Part shown: positions 34,701 to 46,724 of the stretch, piece after piece | Numbering within the stretch: position 1 is the stretch's first letter | Layout: each line of letters opens with the position of its first letter | Assembly: GCF_021869535.1 (NCBI RefSeq) | Contig: NW_026262582.1 | Span: forward strand, 59,594,851-59,658,850 | Reading direction: 5' to 3' | DNA length: 64,000 bases | Origin: Mytilus californianus | Lineage: Eukaryota; Mollusca; Bivalvia; Mytilida; Mytilidae | Notes under the pieces: model-generated | What the model saw: only the letters and a program-made list of their open reading frames with translations | Told to the model about the DNA's origin: nothing | The model's database searches: none | Made by a program: the position numbers and the translations under genes

Positions 34701-36110
34701 ACTATAACTGTCAGACTCGTTGTCCAAGTACGAGTACGACTACAACTCATACAGGTAAGCTATAAGGGGTTATCACAAAAAAATGTTTACGCTAACTAAT
34801 TTTGACGTTCTCAATCTGTGTGTGGTGATAGGACAAACCATTTATCAAATTAATTGACTTTTTTTTACTGAAGGGTAGAAAGTGCGATTTTTGTTTAAGC
34901 TCGCTATCAGATATGTTCAGAATTTAAAAACGCAACACATATTTATGCTCCAGTTGTATGATAATTTTTACCGATTACATTAAAAAAAACTTTTTCAAGT
35001 TTAAAAAAATGGTCCTTTCATAAGTGACGAATTATATAAAAGGGGATTGGATAATACTATTGTTCAGGTTTTTTTTTTTATCTATTTTTTTGTTTGGGGG
35101 CTGTTTGTTTCCACTGTGTATAGTCTTGGAAAAGACCAGTCTGAAAAATCGTGTGAACGACCTTCAAACTCGTGCGCACGACTTAAAAAGTCGTGCGCTT
35201 TTTCGTATAGAGGCATTCAAACTGTGTTTGAAAGTTATGCGCACGTGTTTGTAAGTCGTGATCACCCGTTTTTAAAAGTCGTTCTCACGAGTTTCGAAGT
35301 CGTGCTCACCAGTTTTAAAGTCGTGCACACGAGTTTCAAAGTCCTGCGCATGATTTTTTGAACTGGCGCGTACCAGATTAAATCTCCGTCAAACGGAAAT
35401 TTTTATATTTACATGGCACTTATGGGGCTCCGTAATAATGCAAATTCCTTCTCGCATTGATTTCGATGAACATTTCTCTGTCTAAGGTAATAACACATTT
35501 TATAAATAATTGGCAAGAATTGTACACGTGAGAGCACTTGCAATGCAAAGTTCTATATAATTTGTATTTCAAGAGACACATAGCTTTTAAAAATAGTTGA
35601 TCAACACTGATTATCGAAGTGTCCGAGACACTCCTGATATACACCTTTTATTTAAATTTTATAAAAATCTGGCAAGAATTGTACATACAGGCAAAGCAAA
35701 TGTTAATTTATTTTTGGAATAGACATTATTTTTCATCAGCCATACACGACATACACCAGACAGCAGATAACTAGAAAGCCGGAACACAAAAAAGAGAAAG
35801 TGTAGGAAGCTCGACAGACTCATTGCAGAATACCGAGTCTCCGCTGAACATGTTATTAGCGAATTGAAATGTTATAAAGTCATTGGAACTCGTTGGAGGC
35901 TTCCTCGACATATAAGTAAAGCCAGAGTTAAAGTTTGCGGTAGTCATTGTTTTGTCAGTCGCCGAAAACAACTTTTCAGTTGATACTATGATGATTAAAG
36001 TACAATGTTTACAATATTTTGTTATTTTGAGATCGCCTGCGTCATTTAAACTGTCTTACTCTGACTAGTATTCGGACTCGGGTCAGAGTCCTATACTTAT
36101 TGTAAATCTC
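34701..36110. other. Insertion in unit 2 between two AGT tracts
   Basis: Absent from unit 1, where a single short AGT tract stands in its place. The insert contains the GTCGTG minisatellite (35147-35361). The minus-strand open frames at 35420-35644 and 35771-35971 are not recognisable as a family. 'tctaaggtaataacacattt' and 'aattgtacacgtgag'-type sequence shows no further copy here. Confidence 0.55.
35147..35361. repeat. 21-base minisatellite with self-complementary units
   Basis: Units such as 'aagtcgtgctcaccagtttta' follow each other at about 35253-35361, with further diverged and reversed units at 35147-35204 ('actcgtgcgcacgactt'). GTCGTG and CACGAC within the array make local hairpins likely. 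Confidence 0.75.
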
Positions 36111-36141
<31 letters not shown>

Positions 36142-36173
36142 TGTTGTTACAGTAGAAGTAGCAGTAGTAGTAA
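36111..36173 (+). repeat. (AGT)n microsatellite, right flank of the insertion
   Basis: Eleven or so TAG units, then TTG and interrupted AGT. The flank to its right ('ttattgtatcttataatcat') matches unit 1 right after its own AGT tract. Confidence 0.9.
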
Positions 36174-36544
36174 TGCAGGAAGTATTTTATTGTATCTTAT
36201 AATCATTTTTGTTATTAATATATACATTGTTTGTAATTTGTTTATTTATAGAGTTTTTCATTGATGTCTATCATTCTTTTATACTTAATAAAAATAAATT
36301 TTAACTCATACTTTGACTTATAGTCTATTAATCAGTGATAAACGTATAATTTAACGATTCATCCGCTAACATGATGATTTTCGTAAACTGCAGCAACTAA
36401 TATAAAATTTCTGACTAAATAGATAATTTATTGATATGAGTACGACCCGCGAGTTTCATATATTCATTGGGTATCGTTGGTCTCTTGTTTACGCACGTTT
36501 GACCTTCATTAAGAATAACATTCACAGAAAGGTCTTAGAAACCC

Positions 36545-36739
36545 ATGGATTTTTATAATTTCTATATCAATGCCATAATTGTTAACACTGAATTTTGTGT
36601 GCTTCTGGAGTATCATTCCTCAAATCCGCTATATTCTAAAGATATGGTGAAAGTCAAAACATTACAATATTTGGATGGAGTAGCAAGAATATTAGAAACG
36701 GTCAAAATATCTTGCGGTAAATTTTGCCTGATTGACTGA
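36545..36739 (+). other. 64-codon open frame shared by both units, coding status doubtful
   Basis: An ATG in fair context (ACCCATGG) opens a frame ending FCLID and TGA. The homologous stretch in unit 1 (about 27270-27451) keeps the same frame and stop, but a 6-base deletion there creates an internal TAA. Codon differences between the copies are not concentrated in third positions, so I lean to non-coding duplicated DNA. Confidence 0.25.
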
Positions 36740-37550
36740 AAAAAAAACATGCTTAACTCAAGTATACTCTCAATTGTTTTCAACTGGTATGATAAAAGTC
36801 CTAATTTGGCTACTGATTTGACACAAATGAAAATTGTGTATTATAATTTCCAAATTATGCTAGTTTTATATTAACTGTATATGATGGCATAATCGGTCCC
36901 TACTAACGTACATTCACATGACAGCCTGACCTTTAAAGTAATAAATCAATAATCAATATACACCTACAGTGGAAACACTCACGTACAAACATGTTCACTG
37001 AACTAGTACATAATGTTGTTTAGGGCAAACTGAAGCCCGCTCCAGGTGCGGGATTTTCTCGCTGTGTTGAAGACCCATCATTTTCGGTAGCCGAGGGTTA
37101 CGATCCAGCCCCCTCCTCTCTACCCTTGGCCGATTAAGCCAACAATTGTGATAATAATGTTGCGCCATCTATCGGTTGATAAAAGTCACGCCCATTCCGA
37201 ATACATTATTCTTGACCAATGGTAGAACTTGGACTCTCTTCAGTGTGGAGGTGTAAAAACAGTAGCGTCTAGAGTTTACAAACTTCGTAAGCAGGAATCG
37301 AAAATATACGTTGACATTCCAACATTTGCGCAAGAAACATATTAAGGAACTTCTATTAGTTGATTTAGAACATTTAATTTAATTTTGTTTTCTGTTGGGG
37401 GGGGTTAAAGACTTGTTGAACAATCAGCACGTATCAGCATTTTCTACATTAACACGTGATCATGTAAAGTGCCCTTTTTGATTGGATACAAGCCAGTTAC
37501 GACTGCGCCAATGGAAAGCATTACCTCTTGGATCAGACATTCTCTCTTCA

Positions 37551-37998
37551 GGTTGCACTTCTGTCAATATAGACAATGCAATTTCCCATAAGGACTCCCT
37601 TTGCGGCTAAAACTGTGCCACTTTTACTATGATGTTTCGTAAAAAAATATATCCTAGAATGGAAAGTTAATATGCACTACTATTTTATTCAAAGGTCAAA
37701 ACATAGGGCTGTGCGGCATGTTTTCAACATTTATATGCCCCGAACTTCTGGGAGCTTTAACTTATACTAAAATTCTGCACTACACCTACCTTCACTGCTG
37801 GTTTTCCTCAGAGTTCAATTTTCGCCGCTACCATGTGTTTTTATACTGGTAACATTTCCAAGTTATGTCTCTATGAGATGAAACATAGAGATCATATCTG
37901 GGAACCAGTACGTAAACAAAACAAAATATCTATGCATATTATATATCTCCCAAAAAGAGGTGTGGCTTGTGAAACAGCTGTATTTACAAAGTGCAACC
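37551..37998. mobile_element. TIR element copy 1 (448 bases)
   Basis: Starts GGTTGCACTTCTGTCAATA and ends TATTTACAAAGTGCAACC, an inverted repeat of about 18 bases. The left flank is TTCA, the right flank TATA. The first 227 bases are nearly identical to those of copy 2. Non-coding, MITE-like. Confidence 0.8.
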
Positions 37999-39141
37999 TA
38001 TACTAACATTTACTTAAATAGAAAACTCTTGAATAACACTTTTTCTCACACCTATACTTATTTATCAGAATTATAGCATTAAAGAAATCACTGCATATAC
38101 TCAAACTCCCCTTTTACAGTACATTGTATACCCCCACCGCTGTTTCAATTTTTAAAAACTTTGAAAACAAGACTTTAATTATTGTCAGCTTACCCTATGT
38201 GCATGTTTTCTGACATGTAATGTCTAGAGAACCTGTTGGAACTTATTCTAGTAACAAATTGAAAGCATTTCAGAAAACTATAAATGTAAAGTTTAGTAGT
38301 TAATCATTCCAACATTCAAGATTATATAAAGTATCCAATTCTGCCTCTGTCTCCAGTCCACATCTTACTGTATGCCTATCTGTCAATAAAAGTTCACAAT
38401 TTCTGCCTCAAATGGTCATTTTAGAAATCTTGTCACAACAATATCATTTCTAACCATATATCTAACATAATTTAGCTAATATATGGACTAGAAGTATTTA
38501 AACAAAGCCATATCTGCAAAAGTTGTATGTATGAAGTTACCAGTCTGATGTATGAATTCACTAAAAGTTTTATAGAACTGATTGCTAACATCTGTTTTTT
38601 GGCATAACTACCAAGCACTGTTATGTATTGTTTTCTATACAAAAGACCTTTAAAATAAAAAAAAATCATAGCATTTAAAGGTTAAATTATCTGTTTTATG
38701 GCCCCGGGGGTAGGCATTTGTCTCTGTTTTTTTGCCACTGGGGCCTAAAATTTGTTAAATTATTCTGCTGTTTCTGTGAATATGGCATATTTAGTACATA
38801 TTTAGGATAGAACCCACTATTGTTAGTTTTATTGAGGTATTTTTGTTTTTCAAGCCTGTATTTTTTTATGCCGTGATAACAAAAAAATCACATTCAGGTG
38901 TTACGGCTTACTTTTGGGTTATCGACAGGACAAAAACACCACAACAACAATATTCATCAAGGACCCATGAGTTTCAATGACTGCGAAGAGTAAATATAAG
39001 CACTTCTAAACAATTTAAATTATATATATTATGAATTGATTTTGCTTTCAGGGCTTTAAGTAAACTATGCATACTGTAAACTGTGAATCTATGCTGATTC
39101 ATTGGGTTAAATTCTATATGTTCTCTTATTTACCCACTATA
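37999..39141. mobile_element. Cargo segment between two TIR elements
   Basis: 1143 bases that begin and end with TATA. AT-rich, no supported gene; the minus-strand frame at 38472-38669 is not recognisable. It sits between two copies of the same TIR element and is bounded by the inner pair of 4-base repeats. Confidence 0.6.
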
Positions 39142-39397
39142 GGTTGCACTTCTGTAAATATAGACAATGCAATTTCCCATAGAAACTCCCTTTGCGGCTA
39201 AAACTGTGCCACTGTCACTATGAAGTTTCGTAAAAAAATATATCCTAGAACGGAAAGTTAATATGCACTACTATTTTATTCAAAGGTCAAACCATAGGGC
39301 TGTGCGGCATATTTTCAACATGTATATGACCAGAACTTCTGGGAGTTTAAATTTATACTAAAATTCTGTGAAACAGCTGTATTTACAAAGTGCAACC
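39142..39397. mobile_element. TIR element copy 2 (256 bases, internally deleted)
   Basis: Starts GGTTGCACTTCTGTAAATA and ends TATTTACAAAGTGCAACC. Compared with copy 1 it lacks the part equivalent to about 37778-37968: 'aaattctg' is joined directly to 'tgaaacagctgtattt'. The left flank is TATA, the right flank TTCA. Confidence 0.8.
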
Positions 39398-40962
39398 TTC
39401 ATCCGCAAGGGTGGAGAGGAGAGGACTGGACCGTAACCCTTGGCTAGCGAAGATGGAAACCCATCAATGGCCTAGGGCTGTTTTATGCTCGTTGGTCGGG
39501 TTGTTGTCTCTTTTGCACATTTCTTATTTTCATTCACAATTTTATTGGCTGTAGTGGGTAATCTGTAATATGCAAAAAACACAGACAGTTAATTCTAGTT
39601 GGTTCTTGTAACTTATGCGATATCACAAACTAGTTTTAAAAGTCATTTTCATCGTGTACATATTACTGATTCAACTTGTCATCAACAGTAGTACAACTAT
39701 TACAAAATAGTCAAACTCAAGGTGCACTTCGATGTAACTCAATAAATATATCAAAACTAGCAAAATGTATGAAAGCGTGTAACGTACAAAAATTAACACT
39801 ATGCTACTGAAAGTCTGATTACGAAAATATGTTACGTAAGTTAAATAAGTTTTAATTACACACAACACTTTCCAAAGAACTACATCAATATTATGCCTTA
39901 CTGTTTGTCACAAACATAGAAATAAGACATAAACCGTTAGAAGTTGGTTAGTTGGATTATGCTTTTGTGAATGTAGGTATATATTTTTAAATGTTATTAA
40001 ATTTTTGAATTATTATTTTTTTAACTTTTAAGTTATCCCATTCAACATTGTCACAATGTAACAATTTTTGTAATTGATAATTTCGAATGAAGGTGTTTTA
40101 TACTTTTGAACTTTCAATCATTTCCGTTAGATATTTTCTGATCCTAATACATTGGTGTGTGTTTGTCTAGAATATATTAATGCCAACAAGTATGTACTAG
40201 AATTGACTAATGCAAACAAGTACGTATTTAAACAATAGTGTGACTGTCTGGCAAATGGTAATGCTATTTGTTACATTAAGTCAATCCTTGTGTTTCATTG
40301 GCATATTAAATATGCATGTACCAATGTAAGAACATCAGGTATTGTAACATAGAAGTATGGGATATCCAGTTTATTTTTTATTCGTTTGAAATGTTGTCCT
40401 TACTTGTATTTAGATAATACAATTGACAAACTTACGTATTTGTTGTTTGCAAATACGTAATATGTAAATATATGATTGAATGCAACTTATATGTTTCTTT
40501 GTTGTTTTATTTTTATAAATCACTAGCATCAATTTTGTTTTTTTTAACGTTCTTAATGAAGGTGAATACAGAAAAGATCAATATCAATTGTTTTAAAACG
40601 AACCGAAAGTTCAAAGCGAAACTTTAGGACAATGCCATGAAATTTGATAAACAATAGTAAAATCGATATACAAATATTTCCGGCATCAAGCTGGTTTGTA
40701 TAACTGGTCATTATAGAGACTGATTTGTTACTGATTTATTTACTATAACTTGTATAATTGACTTGTAATTTGTGAAATACACAAAAGCACCTCATCAAAT
40801 CCTTCTCATTAAACACGTATACGTTGACTATAAGAAATAATTATATAATGAGATAGCAAAAGTAGTACAATGAGAAAACTAATAAATAATTCATAATAAA
40901 GAGAAATTAATATGTCTTGTCGGTGTTTTTAATATTAAATTGTACTTGATTTATTTCATTAG

Positions 40963-41046
40963 GTTAACCTTGTCTGAATCCACTACAAGCAAGTCGACTG
41001 GTGTAGACATATACTGGGCCGACAACCATGGTTTTAAATACAAAAG
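40963..41046 (+). pseudogene. Dead receptor stalk exon (unit 2)
   Basis: It lies after TTATTTCATTAG and before GTATTT, 84 bases, the same length as the stalk exon of gene A. The right end keeps the family pattern (NNH-like ...TMVLNTKG in the frame that matches copy D), but an in-frame TAG at 41004-41006 and a TAA at its start break it. No terminal exon follows in the next 2 kb. A clear pseudo-exon. Confidence 0.7.
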
Positions 41047-41710
41047 GTATTTTCAGAAAAAAAAAATATCGAACTTTTGGGTTTTACATTTGATTGAGTT
41101 GAATTATATCGCGTTTAGGGAATCATGATGTATTTAGATTAATACACAACAACTTATTGCTAATTTTTAAATTTGTTCACAAGGTTATAATTTAATCAGA
41201 CATTGTATGTATAAGTCAGATATATCTGAATATATGAGAAGCTTGAATTGTTGATGTCGTACATGTTAACCATACATGTATGACATCGTTGAAAATAAAA
41301 TTTCACACGATATACAAATACAACACGATCTTGAAATGTATTAAATTTATATATCACAGTTGATTATCATCGATATTATTTATATTGTTTTTCACCACTT
41401 ACAACAATATATGCCGATTAATCCATATGTACACATTACTGATTTCCATCAAAAGTGTGTTCACTGAAACTTCATGAAGCAAGGGGTAACTCGATAAGTG
41501 TATCAGTGAAACAAACATTATGATTAAAAAAGCTCAAATGGAAGACACTTCAGATTTGTGTCTAGCTATATGTACTCGCTGGAAACAAACCAAATAGATC
41601 GTTTTATTTATGTGATCAATAAAAACATTGTAAGTTGAGATATAAATGGCGATGTTTCAAAACACGATATGCTCAGGAAAAAAAAGCAGTTTAATAGTTT
41701 CATTAATCAT

Positions 41711-43059
41711 AAATATAATTTTGTTATTTATCTTACATAAAGATAAATTGCAGTTATTAGAGGAAATATAAGAACAAAAGTACAAGAAAAACATACTTTC
41801 CTATATGAAAGAAATGTATCCGTTGTTGTTTTCTATCCGGAACTCGTTTGATACACGGGTCAAATTTGATTTGCATTCCTACATAGGTATAGAGTATCAC
41901 TAACAGCTGATCTGTTCAATGAAAAATACTTATAGGATATTTGTTATAAAATTAGGTGTATGCATTTGTCTGCATGGACCCAATGTTTGTCGACGTTATA
42001 GGAGGTAAGTAAATTGATATAAATTATATTGTGTATCAACACTGTTCTGTTTTTGTGTATATAATCGACGCATTTAAGTTCATATCATATTGCAAAAACA
42101 GATGTTGTAAGCAGCGTAGTTTACTTTAAATGAAAGAATTATGTATATATTAAAAATGACATTATCTGACAAGTCTGAACAATTCATTTTTAAGTCATGT
42201 TCAGTTTTCCAGTCAATTTTCAGACCTGTTTACGGTAGTAAAGTAGTAAATTCAACATATGTCAGAATATTCGCTTGCAGTCTATTCTGTACTGTCTAGC
42301 AGGTATTCAAACAAATCAGTATGATGTTTACCGATAAATAACAACGACCGATCTTAATTGACGGCAAGTGAGTTGTCTGGACAGTACTGTATTTATTGAA
42401 TTGGATTGACAGACTAAGAATGATTTAATCATTTTTGTTCAGTCTTTTTAGAGCTGTTCAGATCAAAATGACCGTTTCAGATCCCCATTCCTTTACTAGT
42501 GGAGTCATGCATGCATGTCTATATTAGCTTTTAAACATGGGATATATTTGGTCATTAGTTTTCGATGGTGTTTTGTGTACTGTACCATGGTATTGTCAGT
42601 TTGTTTTCGACAATTGAGTTTGAATTTCCATTTGGTATATTTCGCCTCTCATTTAAATTATTTTTTCCTATACGTCATGTAACTTTTCATTTTTTGGAGA
42701 ACGAAACAATAGCTTAGGGCAATGTTATTATTTATAATCAGTTATTCTGGCCTGGTAAAATGCAGTGTTCCAGAACGTAGATTATAGCTTACAACAAAAT
42801 ACTTCCTAAGAATAGATGTAACTTTGTAAATAAATAAAATATCTTGAAATGTGTGTTCTCGGTTGAAATTATAAGGACTTAGGATCCCTGTAGAAACCAT
42901 GTTGAGAGTTACTTTTGAATAATAGAAGATTCACATGAAATTGAAAATGGAGAGCATATTTTGCCTGTTGCTCATGTACCTATTTTCATACTACAAAACA
43001 TCGTCTATCCAATTAAAGATAGGTTCAATTGTTCAGAACAAGCCTGTATAAGTATAAAA
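41711..43059. other. Intergenic after unit 2
   Basis: AT-rich. A PLE lineage B tail fragment in plus orientation lies at about 42570-42655 ('gtttgaatttccatttggta', 'ttcgcctctc'). Nothing else recognised. Confidence 0.45.
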
Positions 43060-45255
43060 ATAAGGATATGTGGTATGATTTCAAATGAGACAACTATCCA
43101 CCAAAGTTCAAATGAAGTGGATGTAAGTAATTATAGGCAACAATACGGCCTTCAACAATGAGAAAGAACCCATACCGTATGGACGGCTATAAAAGGCCAC
43201 GACTTACAAAATTTAAATCAATTCAATTGAGAAAACTAACGGCCTTATTTATAACAAAAACAATTTACAAAAATCAAATATGACAGACATGAACCAACGA
43301 CAACCACTGAACTATAGGCTCCTGACTTGGGACAGGCACATAAAGAATGTTGCGGGGTTAAATATGTTTGTGAGTGCTCAACCCTCCCCTAACCTGGAAC
43401 AGTAGTGTAACAGTACAACATAAGAACAAACTATAAAAATCAGTTGAAAAAAGGGTTAACTAATCAGATGGATACAAATAGAAATAAATCTAACAGAAAC
43501 ACAGAGTGGACGTGGACGGGTACTTATACACCCCAAAAACAAAAAGACACGAAGTACAGATCTGAGAGTACTTGAAGTTACTGACAGCTAGTTCAAAGCC
43601 AATAATGATTAAGGAACAAAAATCATGTATCTAAGACTAAAATATCAATCAGTACACATCCAATGGATTTAGATTGTAGTACTGTGAAAGTACATATGTG
43701 TAATATTTAGTATGGTTTAAATTTACTGATAACAAAATCAATATTTATACCAATAAAAACAATATTCAAAGATCTAATTACAGTGTAGAATAGGTAACCT
43801 TTTAGAATAAGTTTATTTAAAGGATTGATTAGTTTACACGGATCGTTTCTAAATTTCCGGGCTCGGTTTACAACATCACCGTAAAATTTAGGATGTGCTA
43901 TTCCGTTTGAAATAAGTTTTCTACAGGTACAGCTGAACTTGCAGACCAAATCTTTGTATTTATTTAAGAATTAAGTAGAGGTTTAAAGTAATGTGTGGTA
44001 ACGCAATCCCTGACTTAATAATTTACTAGTATTACATACATTATGCTCATTAAAATCCAAAACGTCACTACAGACACGAGCATAGCGAACGAGTTGGGAT
44101 ATATAAACACCGTAAGGCGGAGCCAAAGGAACATCACCGTCCACAAAGGGAAGATTAACAATAGGAAAAGAAAATTTATCCCTTTTGTCGTAAATTTTTG
44201 TAGAGTTTCTGGTATAATACTGAAATATCTAAATCTGGGAAAGGACAGTTACTGCTGTTGATACTAGATTTATTAAAAGTAAGTTCCTTTGGGTAAATTT
44301 AGCAGTATATATAAAAAAGAAGATGTGGTATGGTTAGAGAATTCTTGATAATTTAAAGAAAACATATCATCAAGATAACGGTAAATGTTGTTGAATTTAA
44401 ATGGAACTTAGACGGTTCTTTACTGAGTGGGTTGGCCATAGACTGTGTTTCATATCAGTAAAGGAACAAGTCTGCTATTAAAAGGGCACAATTGGTGCCC
44501 ACAGGAATACCTACAATCTGTCGATAACTTTTATTGCCGAAACGTACATCAATGTTGTCAAGGAGAAAATTTAGCGCTTTAATCATCTCATCTCAACTCC
44601 AGTAAGTAAATCTAGCATATTTACCTTTCTCATTAGAGAAAAAGGCTTTATATGAATTACAGCAAATAAATATGCAACCAGATTTATCAAACGACCATTT
44701 GATAAGTTAGGAAAAATTTTGTTTTATAAGATTGTGTGGAAGTGTAGTATAAAGAGTGGAAAAGTCGAAACTGTCAACCAAATCAAAAAGACCATCAAAA
44801 GCACGTAATTCATCTAAAACATCCAAAGATTTTTTTACACTCCAAAAATTGTTAATTCAACTGTTTTCATATGTTTTATTACACAAATTTACGATAAGTT
44901 CTTTCATAGTAGTTAAGGGACTCGTTAAAAGCATCGAAAGATTAGCAGTAGAACACTTACTAGAGACCGAGATGAAACGATATTTTACGGGTTTTTTTTG
45001 TGTGTAGTTTATGTAACTAATACATAGTGGGACCTTCAAATGTTCAGAGGAGGCCTTTAGCTGAGCAGAGGTAGTGACATTATTATTTACTATATGACTC
45101 TCTGTGGAGCGTACGGCCTTGAATGGAGTTGAATATATAATAACATTCTTAAGGATTTCCGTATTTAAGTCATATCGCCACCACATTTTTGGCTGCTTTG
45201 TCGGTCGGTACGAACACAAAACGCTTTGATGGTACTTGCATTTTGTGTTTAATCC
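43060..45255 (-). mobile_element. Penelope-like retroelement remnant, lineage A
   Basis: On the minus strand it runs from a truncated reverse transcriptase (45255 to about 43710), through a 3' untranslated region (about 43700-43450, 'ggatgtgtactgattgatat' in reverse) to a tail ending near 43060 ('gatatgtggtatgatttcaa'). The same 3' region in opposite orientation at 52045-52620 lacks coding DNA, and solo tails occur elsewhere. The link of coding part, 3' region and tail in this one copy identifies the solo tails in the window as pieces of such elements. Confidence 0.8.
43707..45250 (-). pseudogene. Reverse transcriptase of PLE lineage A, frameshifted
   Basis: Minus-strand pieces in order from 45250: FVPTDKAAKNVV, then KKPVKYRFISVSSKCSTA followed by LLTSPLTTMKELIVN, then LDNIDVRFGNKSYRQIVGIP-VGTNCAL, then YRYLDD near 44370-44384, then YDKRDKFSFPIV and VPLAPPYGVYISQLVRYARV, and finally CRKLISNGIAHPKFYGDVV to the end near 43707. 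The usual PMG of the RT core is PVG here, while the catalytic Y-L-D-D is kept. At least three frameshifts and an in-frame stop separate the pieces. The element is inactive. No GIY-YIG endonuclease part was recognised. Confidence 0.8.
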
Positions 45256-46719
45256 TAGGAATGGGCGTATTACTTACTATTTTCAAATATAACTGTCCCT
45301 TTATTCAAACGTTAGTGAAAATATGTAGAAATGCTTGAAATTGAAGAATTTAATATACAAAGTAATTAGAAGTTGTTTTTCCAATTACAGAAACAAACAT
45401 GTGAAATTCAAACTTAATAAATTATACCCGTTACAATGAAAAGTAAGTACATTTGTTTTTTGTTATCATGTTAAATCTATTTTTTATGAAAAATTATGTT
45501 CTTGTCAAATTATAACCCTCAAATTTCTACATTTTAGGGTATTTCAATCTGTTTTGATAATTTAGTATGTATACATTGATCATGTTTAAGATTTGAACTG
45601 AAATTTCATTTTTTGGACTTAAATCAAAAACACATGTTTATCATAACAGGGTTATAATATAATCATTGCTTTCAGATAGATACAATTTTGTACTTCAGAC
45701 GCGCGTTTCATCTATGAAAGGCCAATTAGTGACGCTTAAATGAAAAAAGTTTATATGTAGCTTGCGACCAATTAATATTGTGAATTTTAATCTTTACTAT
45801 TATCTTGTTTACTGGGTTTTTTTTTCTATTGCATCATCTTATGAATTAGGAAATTGATATATATATATATATGTAAATATAAAATATACCTTTTCACTTT
45901 TTTAGTCTTGATTACCACATGTCAAGATAAGATTCATTTTACATCTTACTGATGAATGATATTAGTTATCCGAAATATCTAAGATTTGTTCATGATTTGA
46001 TTATTTTTTGGTGATGCTGTACCCTTTTAGACTTGTTATATATCATATTTTGTAGTGTACTGTATCATAATTTTATGATCCATCGCCCCGCAAGAGTTAT
46101 CGTTGGCTATTATTCAGTCATTTTATATATATTTATGTATATAAATATTCCAATATCTCACTTGAAATGGTTTGTTTAACCAGTTTTGAGACTGTTTTAG
46201 CCATGACATACCTAAATTGCTGAATAAAATGTATTCATGCAATTACACATATGTTTTTTTTTTTTATCAATATCACCAAATTTCAAACTAAACAATAACG
46301 GTTGGATAGGACAGAAATCATAGTGGTCATAAGTTGTCAACAGCGTATGTGATAAAGGAATAGCAAATTATATCAAAACATGATAACATAATCGCGCTTT
46401 TTGAAGCAGTTTAAAAAATTTTTTGCGATGGCGATTTTCCGATTATCATGTATATTTGAAATGGCCTTTATCATAACTTTGACCTTCACTAAACGGCCTT
46501 CAAAAATATACATATTGCATACTGTCAAGTAATGAGCTATAATAGGCCCCTTTCTGACAATATACAAAAAAAATAATGTAAAAGACAGCATCCAACGACA
46601 ATATTTACGCGTTATTATATGGTATAGTACCTTCTTCTTTTTAATCAATTGATGGGATTTGAAAATCGATAAAATACTGTTGCCTTATCTTAAGTATACA
46701 TTTAGTGATGCCAAATCTT
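45256..46719. other. Intergenic, no gene seen
   Basis: AT-rich. 'cagacgcgcgtttcatctat' at about 45698 belongs to the dispersed GACGCGCGTTTCGTC repeat also found at about 53610, 55157 and 61862. T and TA runs near 45815 and 45860. Confidence 0.45.
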
Positions 46720-46724
46720 GAATA

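Larger units (their letters stand above)
36993..39549. mobile_element. Composite insertion present only in unit 2
   Basis: Unit 1 runs from 'cacgtacaaac' straight to 'tgtagttggtaat' (about 27690-27710); here the same flanks are 2.5 kb apart. The insert has an outer pair of inverted arms (37071-37130 and 39402-39463, 'tagccgagggttacgatcca' against its complement). Inside is a second element, 37551-39397, with its own terminal repeats. No transposase frame was seen. Confidence 0.65.
34140..41710 (+). repeat. Segmental duplication, unit 2 (partner 26290-33900)
   Basis: See unit 1. Private to unit 2 are the expanded AGT repeats and about 1.4 kb at 34701-36110, and the composite element at about 37000-39549. 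Homology with unit 1 ends near 41710, before the place where a further terminal exon would be expected; none is present. Confidence 0.85.

Noticed and set aside
34402..34750. Long open frames of Ser, Thr or Tyr on both strands
   Set aside because: They are the six readings of an AGT microsatellite; no frame has non-repeat protein character.
37071..37130. B-box-like 'gggttacgatccagccc'
   Set aside because: It is part of the inverted arm of the insertion, and no tRNA fold is visible.
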